From contig JAOARX010000025.1 of the NCBI GenBank assembly GCA_025210345.1, positions 124,001-188,000 on the forward strand: a stretch of 64,000 bases of DNA, written 5' to 3'. Below the pieces are notes generated by a model. That model worked only from the letters and a program-made list of their open reading frames with translations, did not search any database and had not been told where the DNA came from. Shown here piece after piece: positions 27,234-36,531 of the stretch. The stretch comes from Pelagimonas sp. GTDB lineage: Bacteria > Pseudomonadota > Alphaproteobacteria > Rhodobacterales > Rhodobacteraceae. Position 1 is the first letter of the stretch. Each line of letters starts with the position of its first letter. A program made the translations under genes and the position numbers.

Positions 27234-28265
27234 TCACTCAGACGCCTTGGCGACCATGGCGCGCGCATCCTCAACCAGTTGCGCTCCGCTCAGCCCTTTG
27301 CCGTCCATGTCCACGATCCACTCGGCGATGACCTGGTCGCCAAGGGCGCGGATCTTGGCGGTCTCGGTCTCGGACAATTCGGCAATCTGATTGCCAGATG
27401 CCTGCATCTTGGCCTTGCCATCCGCATCACCGATGTCATGGGCGCGCCCGGCCCAGCCAGATGTTTCCAGACCCGAGTTCGCATCAATCACCGCGCGCAG
27501 ATCGTCGGGAAGGCTTTCGTAGACGTCTTTGTTCATCGCCCAGATGAAATACAAATTGTATAGCGAATTATCACCCGCCACATCTGTGTGGCTATCCGTC
27601 AGTTCGTCCAACTTGAGCGAAGGCGACATTTCCCAGGTGATCACACCACCGTCCACAACGCCTTTGGACAGGCTTTCGGGGAACTGCGGAACGGGCATGC
27701 CAATGGGTTCGGCCCCGAGTTTATCCAGCAACAGGGTCGCCGGGCGCGACGGCCCCCGCAGCTTCAACCCATGAAGATCCTCGGCGGTTTCCAGCGCCGG
27801 ACCCTTTTTATGCACAAGCCCCGGCCCATGCACGTGGGCTGCAATCAGATGCACATCGGCAAAATCATCCGTCAGGTATTTCTGGGTGAACGCCCATGCG
27901 GCGCGGCTGGAATCCTCGGCGGATTTGGTGACAAGGAACGGCAGTTCAAGCGTTTCGGCCTCGGGGAAGCGCCCCGCCTGATACCCGGGGATCACCCAGC
28001 CGCCATCAATCACGCCATCGACGATCAGGTCGTATTGCTCGGGCGCGGTGCCGCCAAGCTGCATGAAGGGTGAGATTTCGATCTTGAGGCGCCCGCCGGA
28101 TTCCTCTTCGACCTTTTGGGCCCAGGGTTCGATGAAATACTTGGGATTGGCCGAGTTCGGCGACACGAAATGCTGGAACTGAAGCGTCACCTCTTGCGCG
28201 AACGCAGGGCCTGCCGCCAGTGCAGCAGCCAAAGTGAAAACGGTGTTGCGGATGGGATGTGTCAT
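27234..28265 (-). CDS. TRAP transporter substrate-binding protein (DctP family), orphan
   Basis: The 343-residue exported protein has a signal peptide ending AAGPAFAQ and DctP family blocks: FQHFVSPNSANPKYFIEPW at the mature start and LHGLKLRGPSRPATLLLDKLGAEP with the usual conserved Arg. It is predicted to bind a carboxylate or related solute. No small (DctQ) or large (DctM) membrane subunit gene is beside it, so the ligand and partner are unknown. The ATG at 28265 is chosen because a GGAGG site lies ten bases upstream and the signal peptide starts there. Confidence 0.9.
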   Translation of the reverse strand: MTHPIRNTVFTLAAALAAGPAFAQEVTLQFQHFVSPNSANPKYFIEPWAQKVEEESGGRLKIEISPFMQLGGTAPEQYDLIVDGVIDGGWVIPGYQAGRFPEAETLELPFLVTKSAEDSSRAAWAFTQKYLTDDFADVHLIAAHVHGPGLVHKKGPALETAEDLHGLKLRGPSRPATLLLDKLGAEPIGMPVPQFPESLSKGVVDGGVITWEMSPSLKLDELTDSHTDVAGDNSLYNLYFIWAMNKDVYESLPDDLRAVIDANSGLETSGWAGRAHDIGDADGKAKMQASGNQIAELSETETAKIRALGDQVIAEWIVDMDGKGLSGAQLVEDARAMVAKASE

Positions 28266-28504
28266 TGGGGGTTGTCCTCCTCGTGACGTCATGCTGCGAT
28301 GCAGCGACGGGGTGTATGTAACGGTCCGGTGACAAAGATGCAAGTCACTCGCAAGTTTGACACCTCATATCTTGACATTTAACCATTTGATAAAACTGTA
28401 AATTTCTGAAACGACGGGGAAATTTCGCCCTGCACTTCTGCGCTGGATTTTTCCCGCGCGAATGGTATCTTCGTATGCGCATTCATGAATTCAAGGAGGG
28501 CCTC

Positions 28505-29473
28505 ATGACCGCATTCACCCCCACACGGCGGCAATTGTTGACCATGGCTGCGGCCATGCCCGCCCTCACGCTCAGCGCGAAAACGCAGGCTGCGACGCTG
28601 ACAGGCCCCGAGGGCGGCAACCCCGCGCATGTCAGTTTCATGATGGGAGACGCCAAGTTGACGGTGATCTCGGATGGGCGGCTTGAAACCCCCGCGGGCG
28701 GGCTGGGTGTGAATGCCGATCCAGAGCAGGTGAAGGCCTTTCTCAAACGTCACTTTCTGTCCGAGACCATGAATTACAACCACTGCAATCATTTGCTGGT
28801 TGAACTAGGCGAGGCCAAGGTTCTGGTCGACGTCGGATCAGGGGATCGTTTCCTCGACACCGCCGGGCAACTCATAGGCAACATGGAAGCAGCCGGTATT
28901 GATCCCGGTGACATCACGCATGTTGTGATCACCCACGCCCATCCAGATCATATCTGGGGTGTTCGGGACGATTTTGACGAAGCGATCATTCCCGACGCTC
29001 AGTATTTTATCGGTGAAAAGGAATACGCGCACTGGACGCAGGATGGGCTGGCCGCCAGCGCACCGCCAGAAGCGCAGCAGTTCATTGTCGGCGCGGTGAA
29101 TTCGCTCAATGTGGATGGGGTCGACTGGGTTCTGGCCACCCACGACCAGGAAATCGCACCGGGTGTCCGCGTGATCGACACCCCCGGCCACACGCCGGGC
29201 CATCTGGCCGTTGTGGTCGAAAGCAACGGGCAGCAGATCATGGCCCTGGGCGATTGCATGAACCACGCCTATATGAACTTTGCCCATCCCGGCTGGTACA
29301 ATGGGTTTGACATGGACGGCGATCAGACCGTGGCCACGCGCAAACGCCTGTTGGACATGGCGGCGACTGATCGGATCGCGGTGTTGGGTTATCACTTCCC
29401 CTTCCCCGGCGTGGGTCATGTGGCAAAGTCGGGCGATGCCTACAGCTTTGTCCCGGCCATGTGGCAATGGTAA
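28505..29473 (+). CDS. Tat-exported MBL-fold metallo-hydrolase
   Basis: The 322-residue protein has a twin-arginine type signal (TPTRRQLLTMAAAMPALTLSA) and the metallo-beta-lactamase metal motif THAHPDHIWGV (HxHxDH), later DTPGHTPGHLA and GYHFPFPGVGHVA. It is thus a periplasmic, probably di-zinc hydrolase; relatives include lactonases and sulfatase-like enzymes. The substrate is unknown. The ATG at 28505 has a strong AAGGAGG site. It is divergent from the orphan TRAP binding protein, with about 240 bases between them that hold no gene. Confidence 0.88.
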   Translation: MTAFTPTRRQLLTMAAAMPALTLSAKTQAATLTGPEGGNPAHVSFMMGDAKLTVISDGRLETPAGGLGVNADPEQVKAFLKRHFLSETMNYNHCNHLLVELGEAKVLVDVGSGDRFLDTAGQLIGNMEAAGIDPGDITHVVITHAHPDHIWGVRDDFDEAIIPDAQYFIGEKEYAHWTQDGLAASAPPEAQQFIVGAVNSLNVDGVDWVLATHDQEIAPGVRVIDTPGHTPGHLAVVVESNGQQIMALGDCMNHAYMNFAHPGWYNGFDMDGDQTVATRKRLLDMAATDRIAVLGYHFPFPGVGHVAKSGDAYSFVPAMWQW

Positions 29474-29491
29474 AACATCACTGATCGGCTT

Positions 29492-29509
29492 GGCGGGGCT
29501 GTCCCCGCC
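29492..29509 (+). terminator. Hairpin after the metallo-hydrolase gene
   Basis: GGCGGGG (29492-29498) pairs with CCCCGCC (29503-29509) around CTGT, 18 bases after the stop, followed by a short CTTTC tract. It is a moderate candidate terminator between convergent genes. Confidence 0.45.
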
Positions 29510-29580
29510 CTTTCAGCTCTCCGAGGGTATTAGCTGTTCCAAAGCGGTTTTCCGGCCTCGGAACATCTCTGGCGTTCGCC

Positions 29581-30756
29581 TTACCGCCGCGCGATCACCC
29601 CGGCAAGCAGCAGCACACCCAAGGATGCCAACGAAACCACGGCTGCGGTCACACCAAGCGCGTCGATACCCATGTGCTGCAAAACGGCCCCCCCTGCCGC
29701 CGACCCTATGGCGATGCCCACATAGATCGCGGCCGCATTCAGGGACATCAGAACCGGGGCAAGTTTTGCGTCATGGGTCACCAGACGCACCTGCTGCGGG
29801 GCAGAGAACACCCAGCCAGACAGCGACCAGAAAAAGATCGCCGCCATCAGCAGCACCGCTGGCATCGGCAAGACCGAGAACGCCGGCATAATCAGGATCT
29901 GCGCGACACAGACCCAGATCAACGTGCGCACCGGACCCAGACGGTCTGTCATCCATCCGCCAAGTTGATTGCCCAGGGGCGCAGCCGCGCCGAAAATCAA
30001 CAGGGCAAGGCTGATGCCATCTCGTCCAAACTGCATGGCTTGGCTCAGCAAAGTGGGAAGATAGGTGTACAGAACGTAAATCGCGCCCAGGAACACTGCG
30101 GTAAAGCCCACCATGACCAAGGCCACAGGATCGCGCAGAACCCCACCCAGATCACGCAGGGTGACCGGATCAAACCGCAGGCCCGCGGGAATGTGCGTCC
30201 ATAGAAGCCACAGACACGGCAACCCCAAAACGAACACAAGCACCATCGCGGCGCGCCACCCATAGGTATAGGCAATCCAGCTGCCCGCGGGCACGCCAAA
30301 GACCTGCGCGAGCGTCAGCCCCAGAAACACCGAGGCCATGGCCTTGCCGCGCTGTTCTGGGGGGCTGATCGCAGCGGCCACCGCAAGCGAGACAGGCGTG
30401 ACAAGCCCGGCCCCAGCAGCCGCAAACACCCGCGTGGCATACAGGCTGATAAGGTCGGGGACCAGCGCGCCAAGACCGGTCGCCGTTATGAAGAGGGCAA
30501 AGCCAAAACTGATGATCCGCCGCCGCCCGCTCTGTCCGGTCACGGCAACCAAGACCGGCGCCAGACAGGCAAAGGCGATGGAATACACCGTCATCATCGA
30601 ACCAGCCGCCGTAATCGACACCCCAAGATCCTGGGACACGGGCTCAAGCAGGCCGACGATCATCATCGCGCCAAGGCCTATGATGAAATTGCAGCCCGAC
30701 AGAACCAGCAAAACCATGCGCACAGAGGTATCGCGGGTCTCGGACTGCGCAGTCAT
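29581..30756 (-). CDS. MFS transporter (drug/sugar efflux type)
   Basis: The 391-residue protein has about twelve hydrophobic segments and MFS motifs such as GGWMTDRLGPVRTL and GRRRIISFGFALF. The layout is that of the DHA1-type efflux group (AraJ/CmlA-like). The substrate is unknown. Its ATG overlaps the stop of map (ATGA), so it is probably co-transcribed with and coupled to methionine aminopeptidase, an unusual neighbour. Confidence 0.88.
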   Translation of the reverse strand: MTAQSETRDTSVRMVLLVLSGCNFIIGLGAMMIVGLLEPVSQDLGVSITAAGSMMTVYSIAFACLAPVLVAVTGQSGRRRIISFGFALFITATGLGALVPDLISLYATRVFAAAGAGLVTPVSLAVAAAISPPEQRGKAMASVFLGLTLAQVFGVPAGSWIAYTYGWRAAMVLVFVLGLPCLWLLWTHIPAGLRFDPVTLRDLGGVLRDPVALVMVGFTAVFLGAIYVLYTYLPTLLSQAMQFGRDGISLALLIFGAAAPLGNQLGGWMTDRLGPVRTLIWVCVAQILIMPAFSVLPMPAVLLMAAIFFWSLSGWVFSAPQQVRLVTHDAKLAPVLMSLNAAAIYVGIAIGSAAGGAVLQHMGIDALGVTAAVVSLASLGVLLLAGVIARR

Positions 30757-31565
30757 CCGTAGGTCGGGTGGAATTTGCCCGCCGGTGACAGGGTAAAGAT
30801 ATCGACCCCGTCCGCGGTCACGCCGACAGAGTGTTCAAACTGTGCCGACAGGGATTTGTCGCGGGTCACAGCGGTCCATTCATCCGCCAGAACCTTGGTC
30901 TCGGGTCGGCCCAGGTTGACCATCGGTTCGATGGTAAAGAACATGCCCTCTTCCAGAACCGGACCGCTGCCTGCACGTCCATAGTGCAGCACATTGGGCG
31001 GCGCGTGGAACACACGCCCCAGCCCATGACCACAGAAATCCCGCACAACGGACATGCGGTGGCTTTCCACATAGCTCTGGATCGCGTGACCGATGTCGCC
31101 AAAGGTATTGCCGGGCTTGACCGCCTCGATGCCCTTCATCAGCGCGTCATGGGTGACTTGCATCAGGCGTTCGGTCTTGCGCGACAGTTTGCCCGCCACA
31201 TACATCCGCGATGTATCGCCGAACCAGCCATCCAGAATGACCGTCACGTCGATGTTCAAGATATCGCCGTCTTTCAGCTTTTTGTCGCTGGGAATGCCGT
31301 GGCAGACCACGTGATTGACGCTGATACAGCTGGCGTGTTGATACCCTTTGTATCCGATCGTCGCCGAGGTGGTGCCCAGCTCTTCGACGCGTTTGCGGAT
31401 GAAATCGTCGATCGCCCCGGTGGTCTGACCGACAAAGACATGCTCGGTGACCTCGTCAAGAATCTGCGCCGCCACGGCGCCCGCCTTGTGCATCCCGGCG
31501 TAATCACCATCTTGATAAATGCGAATGCCGTCGCGCGTCGTACGGCCGCTAGTCTCGTCGATCAC
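30753..31565 (-). CDS. map: Type I methionine aminopeptidase
   Basis: The 270-residue protein removes the initiator methionine from new proteins. It carries the metal ligands of the pita-bread fold: NHVVCHGIPSDKKL, DILNIDVTVILDGWFGDTSRMY (two Asp), FCGHGLGRVFHAPPNVLH (His), EEGMFFTIEPM (Glu) and FEHSVGVTADG. The start is a GTG at 31565 with GGAG eight bases upstream. It is divergent from the histidine phosphatase and is followed by the MFS gene with a four-base overlap. Confidence 0.95.
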   Translation of the reverse strand: MIDETSGRTTRDGIRIYQDGDYAGMHKAGAVAAQILDEVTEHVFVGQTTGAIDDFIRKRVEELGTTSATIGYKGYQHASCISVNHVVCHGIPSDKKLKDGDILNIDVTVILDGWFGDTSRMYVAGKLSRKTERLMQVTHDALMKGIEAVKPGNTFGDIGHAIQSYVESHRMSVVRDFCGHGLGRVFHAPPNVLHYGRAGSGPVLEEGMFFTIEPMVNLGRPETKVLADEWTAVTRDKSLSAQFEHSVGVTADGVDIFTLSPAGKFHPTYG

Positions 31566-31707
31566 GAAATTTCTCCGAAAGCAGGTTGTCGATCCTATCT
31601 AGCCCCTCTTTACCGGATATGCCAGTAGCTGGGTAAGCGACTTTTGCCGGTGACAACCCCGTGTCACATAACACCGCTATTGCCATCGAATCATTCAGGA
31701 GATCCCC

Positions 31708-32367
31708 ATGTCACACGTCACACTGGTTCGCCATGGTCAGGCCAACACAAGCGCCCGCGAAGAGCACGCCTATGATCAACTTTCCGACCTGGGTTGGCAG
31801 CAGGCCAAATGGCTGGGGGCACATCTGCGGGGCGCGGGTGAACGCTTTGCCCGCGTCTATACGGGAACCATGCGCCGTCACATCGAAACCGCCGAGGGAA
31901 TCAATCCCGATTGCGCGTCTCCCATCGTGCAGGATGCGCGTCTGAATGAATTTGCATATTTCGACATGGCGCAGCGCCTGCAAGAGCAGCACGGCATCGC
32001 AATTCCCCAAGACCGCGAGGATTTTATCCCGCACATTCAAACGCTTCTGTCGATTTGGCAGGCAGATGAGTTGCACGATGTTCCCGAAAGCTTTGCCACG
32101 TTTGAAACCCGTGTGGGAACCGCCCTGTCCGAAATCGCCCATGGCGAAGGGCGCGCGCTTGTTGTGACCTCGGGCGGGCTGATCGGCATGGCGATGCGGG
32201 TGATCTTGCGGTTGGATACCGACGCCATGGCGCATATGTGCCTCGCCATTGAGAACAGCTCGGTCCATCGGATTCAACCGCTGTCCACCGGCCTGGCCGT
32301 CACCCAATTCAATGGCATTCCACATTTGGACACGCCCGAACGTCAGCACGCCAGAAGCCACCTTTAA
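31708..32367 (+). CDS. Histidine phosphatase family protein
   Basis: The 219-residue protein begins with the phosphoglycerate-mutase-like catalytic motif LVRHGQANTS and contains VVTSGGLIGMAMRV, with the later catalytic histidine region replaced by a TSGG segment as in some members. It may be a phosphatase for small phosphorylated metabolites or proteins. The substrate is unknown. An AGGAG site six bases before ATG 31708 supports the start. The gene precedes the saccharopine pair by 49 bases in the same direction. Confidence 0.86.
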   Translation: MSHVTLVRHGQANTSAREEHAYDQLSDLGWQQAKWLGAHLRGAGERFARVYTGTMRRHIETAEGINPDCASPIVQDARLNEFAYFDMAQRLQEQHGIAIPQDREDFIPHIQTLLSIWQADELHDVPESFATFETRVGTALSEIAHGEGRALVVTSGGLIGMAMRVILRLDTDAMAHMCLAIENSSVHRIQPLSTGLAVTQFNGIPHLDTPERQHARSHL

Positions 32368-32416
32368 ATTGGATACAATCTGCGCTAGCGTCGATTTGAT
32401 CAAATTGAGGAACACC

Positions 32417-33466
32417 ATGACACATCTTTGGATTCGCGCCGAAAGCCGACCCAATGAAGAGCGGGTCGGCATCACCCCGGACGGCGTTAAAACCCTTTTG
32501 CAAAAGGGTTTCCGCGTGACCCTTGAGGACAGTGCGACCCGGGTCATCGCAACCCAGGCCTATCAGGATGCAGGCGCTGAAATCGCCCCCGAAGGCAGCT
32601 GGCCGGATGCGCCCAAGGACGCGATCATCTTTGGCCTGAAAGAGCTGCCCGAGGCCGACACGCCGCTGATCCACCGCCACATCATGTTCGGCCATGCCTA
32701 CAAGGGGCAGGCCGCAGGCGCGCGTTTGCTGAAACGCTTTGTGGCGGGGGGTGGCACGCTCTATGATCTCGAATATCTGGTCGCCGAAAATGGTCGCCGC
32801 GTGGCGGCCTTTGGGTATTGGGCGGGCTACGCGGGGGCGGCTGTCTCAGTGCTGGCCTATGCGGCCCAGCGCGACGGTGGCATCTGTCCAGCCGTGAACA
32901 CATGGAAAAACAAGGACGCGCTGCTGGCTGATCTGCGCGCGGCCCTGGGGTCGGATAACTTGCCCAAAGCCATCGTGATTGGCGCATTGGGGCGCGTTGG
33001 AACCGGCGCAAGTGACCTGTGCGAAGCGCTGGGGATTGCCGTGACCAAATGGGACATGGCCGAAACCGCCCATGGTGGACCCTTCCCAGAGGTGCTTGAG
33101 CACGAATTGTTCTTTAACTGCATTCTCGCCATGCCCGGCTGCCCGGTCTTTGTGCCGGAAAGCGCCAAGACCGATCCACGGGCCCTGCGGGTGATCGGCG
33201 ACGTGGCCTGCGATCCGCAATCGGAATACTCGCCCATTAAGGTCTATAACCTTGAAACCACTTGGGAAACCCCCGTGACCCGCGCCGCTGACGATCCTGT
33301 TTTGGATGTGATGGCAATCGACAACCTGCCCTCTCTTTTGCCGCTTGAAAGCTCAGAGGACTTTGCGGGCCAGCTGTTCGAACATCTGGCTGCACTGGAC
33401 GACATGGACAGCGGCGTCTGGGGCCGCGCCTTTGCAACCTTTAACGACCACAAACCGAAAGGCTGA
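32417..33466 (+). CDS. Saccharopine dehydrogenase, L-lysine-forming type (LKR-like)
   Basis: The 349-residue protein matches the fungal Lys1 / plant LKR-domain fold: start TMTHLWIRAESRPNEERVGIT, then the alanine-dehydrogenase-like N-terminal domain and a Rossmann segment near KAIVIGALGRVGTGASDLC. The enzyme interconverts lysine plus 2-oxoglutarate and saccharopine. Together with the next gene (four-base gap) it gives a two-step route between lysine and aminoadipate semialdehyde. I chose ATG 32417 because the family starts there; the longer frame from 32249 runs into the preceding gene. The direction in vivo is probably lysine breakdown (inference). Confidence 0.9.
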   Translation: MTHLWIRAESRPNEERVGITPDGVKTLLQKGFRVTLEDSATRVIATQAYQDAGAEIAPEGSWPDAPKDAIIFGLKELPEADTPLIHRHIMFGHAYKGQAAGARLLKRFVAGGGTLYDLEYLVAENGRRVAAFGYWAGYAGAAVSVLAYAAQRDGGICPAVNTWKNKDALLADLRAALGSDNLPKAIVIGALGRVGTGASDLCEALGIAVTKWDMAETAHGGPFPEVLEHELFFNCILAMPGCPVFVPESAKTDPRALRVIGDVACDPQSEYSPIKVYNLETTWETPVTRAADDPVLDVMAIDNLPSLLPLESSEDFAGQLFEHLAALDDMDSGVWGRAFATFNDHKPKG

Positions 33467-33469
33467 GAC

Positions 33470-34600
33470 ATGACAATTCACTGGTGTGGCACGGGCCTCT
33501 CTTCTGTACCCGGCCTGCGTCGTTTGATCGAAAACGGTCACGACGTCACGGTATGGAACCGAACCGTTTCCAAGGCCCAGGAGGCCGTGGGCGATCTGAC
33601 ACAAAACATCAAAGCCTTTACCCCTGACGCGCTCAAGGCGGATCTGTCGGCAGGGGATGTGATCGTGTCCATGTTGCCGGGCGACTGGCACGTCCAGCTG
33701 GCCGAAATGGCCATCGACAACGGTGCACATTTTGTATCCTCTTCATATATCGCACCGGAAATGCGCGCCCTGAACGATAAGGCCAAGGCCGCAGGCGCCC
33801 GCGTGGTAAACGAAATGGGCCTTGACCCGGGTATTGACCATCTGATGGCCCACGCGCTGGTGGCGGACTATGTGGGATCGGACGCGTTTGACACTGACAA
33901 CGAGGTCAGCTTTTTGTCTTATTGCGGCGGCGTCCCGAAGATCGCCAATGACTTTCGCTACAAGTTCTCATGGGCCCCTGTCGGCGTGCTCAAGGCGTTG
34001 CGCTCTCCTTCCAAGTCTTTGAAAGACGGGAAAGAGTTCAATACAAACCGCCCCTGGGACGCCATCAGCACCTATCACGCCCCACTGCCTGAAGCAGAGA
34101 GCTTTGAGGTCTACCCCAACCGTGACAGCCTGCCCTTCATGGCGCAATACGAATTTGGCCAGGACTGGAAGGTCAGGGATTTCGTGCGCGGCACCCTGCG
34201 CCTGAACGGCTGGGCCGAGGCCTGGAAAGACATCTTTGCCGAGGCCGGAACGGCTTCGGATGAGCGTCTGGCCGAGATCGCGGATCAACTGCTGAAAGAA
34301 AACGCGTACGACGAAGGCGAGCCGGACCGCGTGGTTCTGTGTGTCGACCTGAAGGCCGACAAAGAGGGTGAAACGGTCTGGCATAAGTCTTATGTCATGG
34401 ACGCCTGGGGCGATGATCGTGGCAGCGCCATGGCGCGATTGGTGTCCATCCCCGTCTCCCTGGCGATCGAGGCGGTGATCAAAGGCCAGATCGAACCCGG
34501 CGTTCACGCGGCGCCGTCTGACCTGACCCTGGTCAACGCTTGGATGGAGGAAGTGCGCGCGCTGGCCCAACACCTGGCCGTGGTTGACCAACTGGCGTAA
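33470..34600 (+). CDS. Saccharopine dehydrogenase family protein, L-glutamate-forming type (SDH-like)
   Basis: The 376-residue protein starts with a Rossmann-type segment around WCGTGLSSVPGLRRLIENGHDVTVWNR and has the Lys9/SDH block MGLDPGIDHLMAH and LSYCGGVP. It oxidises saccharopine to aminoadipate semialdehyde and glutamate. It begins three bases after the LKR-like gene and so works in the same pathway. Its ATG at 33470 has AAAGG seven bases upstream, inside the end of the preceding gene. Confidence 0.9.
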   Translation: MTIHWCGTGLSSVPGLRRLIENGHDVTVWNRTVSKAQEAVGDLTQNIKAFTPDALKADLSAGDVIVSMLPGDWHVQLAEMAIDNGAHFVSSSYIAPEMRALNDKAKAAGARVVNEMGLDPGIDHLMAHALVADYVGSDAFDTDNEVSFLSYCGGVPKIANDFRYKFSWAPVGVLKALRSPSKSLKDGKEFNTNRPWDAISTYHAPLPEAESFEVYPNRDSLPFMAQYEFGQDWKVRDFVRGTLRLNGWAEAWKDIFAEAGTASDERLAEIADQLLKENAYDEGEPDRVVLCVDLKADKEGETVWHKSYVMDAWGDDRGSAMARLVSIPVSLAIEAVIKGQIEPGVHAAPSDLTLVNAWMEEVRALAQHLAVVDQLA

Positions 34601-34621
34601 GCGCGATTCGACAAACCCGGT

Positions 34622-34672
34622 GCGAGGGGCCAGCCCCTCGCGCTCCCCGGGATATTTCCGAAAAGGTGAAAC
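34622..34672. repeat. Roseobacter-type intergenic element: hairpin plus CCCGGGATATTT tract
   Basis: A perfect 8-base stem (GCGAGGGG, 34622-34629, with CCCCTCGC, 34634-34641) is followed by CCCCGGGATATTTCCG and AAAAGGTGAAA. A similar pair, a GGGGCTCTGCCCC hairpin then CCCGGGATTTATTT, occurs at 40568-40629. The shared order suggests a repeat family. Confidence 0.5.
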
Positions 34673-34685
34673 AGGACGCCCGAGC

Positions 34686-35804
34686 CTAGCGCTTGAGTTT
34701 CGGCGACGCCATATCCGTCTTGAGATTGGCATCCGAGAACCGAAAGGGCGCGCGGATACCGGGAATGCCCTCAGGATTGATCTGCATGCCCCGCGCCTGC
34801 ACCTGCGGGTCGGCAAAGACATCTGACATGTCATTGATCGGGCCAGCAGGCACGCCGCTGGCTTCGCAGGCTTGCAACAGGTCCGCACGGGTACGTTTTT
34901 GCGTGGCAGCATTCAGCTGGGCGATCATGATCTCGCGGTTGGCAACGCGATCGGCATTGGTCAGATATTCTGGGGCCGTCGCCATGTGATCCAGCCCAAG
35001 CAGGGCGCACAGGCGGCGATATTGCGCATCATTTCCAGTGGCAATGATGATGTGGCCGTCCTGACAATCGAACACCTGATAGGGGGTCAGATTCGGATGA
35101 TAGTTCCCGGTGCGCCCCGGCGGGATGCCGGTTGACAGGTAATTCATCGCCTGGTTCGCCATGGCTGACACCGCGCAATCGAACAACGCCATGTCGACAT
35201 GTTGTCCACACCCTGTGTTTTCGCGTTGATGCACGGCTGCCAGAATGGCCGAAACCGAATAAACCCCGGTCAGCAAATCCGTGATGGCAATCCCGGCGCG
35301 CTGGGGTTGGCCATCGGGATCGCCGGTGATCGACATAAAGCCGCTCATGCCCTGAATGATGTAATCATAACCCGCCCGATGGGCATAGGGGCCGGTTTGG
35401 CCAAACCCCGTAATCGAACAATAAATCAGCCGCACATTCAGAGCGGACAGGCTGGCATAGTCCAGACCGTATTTCGCCAACCCTCCGACCTTGAAATTCT
35501 CGATTAAAATGTCAGCCCCGGCCACAAGATCGCGCACGCGCGACTGTCCGTCGGGCGTGGTCAAATCCACGATTTCAGAGGTCTTGCCGCGATTGCATGC
35601 GTGGAAATAAGCCGCCGAGGTATCCCCTTCGCGCGCGATGAACGGAGGCCCCCACTGACGGGTATCATCACCAGTGGCGGCCTCGACCTTGATCACTTCG
35701 GCACCGAGATCCGAAAGGGTCTGACCGGCCCAGGGACCGGCCAAAATCCGCGCCAATTCAATGACTTTCAGCCCTTCAAGCGGACCATTCGGTGCACGCA
35801 CCAT
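34686..35804 (-). CDS. CaiB/BaiF family CoA-transferase
   Basis: The 372-residue protein is a family III CoA-transferase: start PLEGLKVIELARILAGPWAGQTLSDLGAEVIKVE, later ILIENFKVGGLAKYGLDY and ITDLLTG, whose Asp (about residue 175) is the catalytic residue. Substrate unknown; homologues move CoA between carboxylic acids. It lies directly after dsbA, with three bases between dsbA's stop and this start, so the two are likely one transcript even though the functions are unrelated. Confidence 0.92.
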   Translation of the reverse strand: MVRAPNGPLEGLKVIELARILAGPWAGQTLSDLGAEVIKVEAATGDDTRQWGPPFIAREGDTSAAYFHACNRGKTSEIVDLTTPDGQSRVRDLVAGADILIENFKVGGLAKYGLDYASLSALNVRLIYCSITGFGQTGPYAHRAGYDYIIQGMSGFMSITGDPDGQPQRAGIAITDLLTGVYSVSAILAAVHQRENTGCGQHVDMALFDCAVSAMANQAMNYLSTGIPPGRTGNYHPNLTPYQVFDCQDGHIIIATGNDAQYRRLCALLGLDHMATAPEYLTNADRVANREIMIAQLNAATQKRTRADLLQACEASGVPAGPINDMSDVFADPQVQARGMQINPEGIPGIRAPFRFSDANLKTDMASPKLKR

Positions 35805-35807
35805 GGG

Positions 35808-36497
35808 TTACTCGGCCAGCTTTTCGTCAAGCACCGCTGCGAAATCCGCATAGCTCATGTTCGAGTATTTCTGACCATTGATCACAAAGGACGGGGTCGA
35901 TTTGATGCCGTGCTCTTCGGCATTGGCGCGGAACCATTCGACCAATGCGCGCAGTTGATCTGCGTCGCTCATGCAGGCGTCCAGCGCATCGCTTTCGATG
36001 CCCGCCAGACGACCAATCTTGCGCAGCTCATCGGCGATTTTAGCCTCGGACCCGGCACGCAGCCACTCCCCTTGCGTTTTGTAAAGCATGTCGGTGATGC
36101 CGTGGAACTTGGCCTCACCCCCGCAGCGCGCCATCAGCGATGCCCACATGCCAACCTTGTCAAAATAGACCTCGCGATAGACAAAGCGGATCTTGTCGGT
36201 GTCGACATAGTTTTCCTTGATCTGCTTGAGCGGACCGTTGTGGAAATTGGCGCAGTGCGAACATGTATACGATGCGTATTCAATCACTTCGACTTTGGCA
36301 TCCGGGTTTCCCAGAACCATTTCGGTGATGGCCGGAGCCTTGGCGCTGCCTGTCTCATCTGCTGCGGTCTCTTGCGCATGGGCTGCGGGAATGACGCTAA
36401 AGCCCATATCCGACGGTGACGCGGGCTGCGACAGCCAGGCAGCGCCCCCACCCAAAACCCCCAAGGCCACAACAGCGGTCATGATCTTATGTTTCAT
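35808..36497 (-). CDS. DsbA family thiol:disulfide oxidoreductase
   Basis: The 229-residue exported protein has a signal sequence (KIMTAVVALGVLGGGAAWL, cleavage near AHAQ), the thioredoxin-fold active site YASYTCSHC (CSHC) and a TPSF cis-proline loop. It forms or rearranges disulfide bonds in the periplasm; its closest type is the DsbA/ScsC/BdbD group. The ATG at 36497 starts the signal peptide; an open frame farther upstream overlaps the DUF721 gene. DUF721 gene, dsbA and mutY sit together, a block common in Rhodobacterales. Confidence 0.92.
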   Translation of the reverse strand: MKHKIMTAVVALGVLGGGAAWLSQPASPSDMGFSVIPAAHAQETAADETGSAKAPAITEMVLGNPDAKVEVIEYASYTCSHCANFHNGPLKQIKENYVDTDKIRFVYREVYFDKVGMWASLMARCGGEAKFHGITDMLYKTQGEWLRAGSEAKIADELRKIGRLAGIESDALDACMSDADQLRALVEWFRANAEEHGIKSTPSFVINGQKYSNMSYADFAAVLDEKLAE

Positions 36498-36531
36498 CTC
36501 GATTGCCTTTTCTCTTCGCCCTGCCGTGGGC

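Noticed and set aside
28351-28400. Two TTGACA-like boxes near the metallo-hydrolase start, considered as promoters
   Set aside because: Neither has a convincing -10 box at 16-18 bases, so I do not call a promoter.
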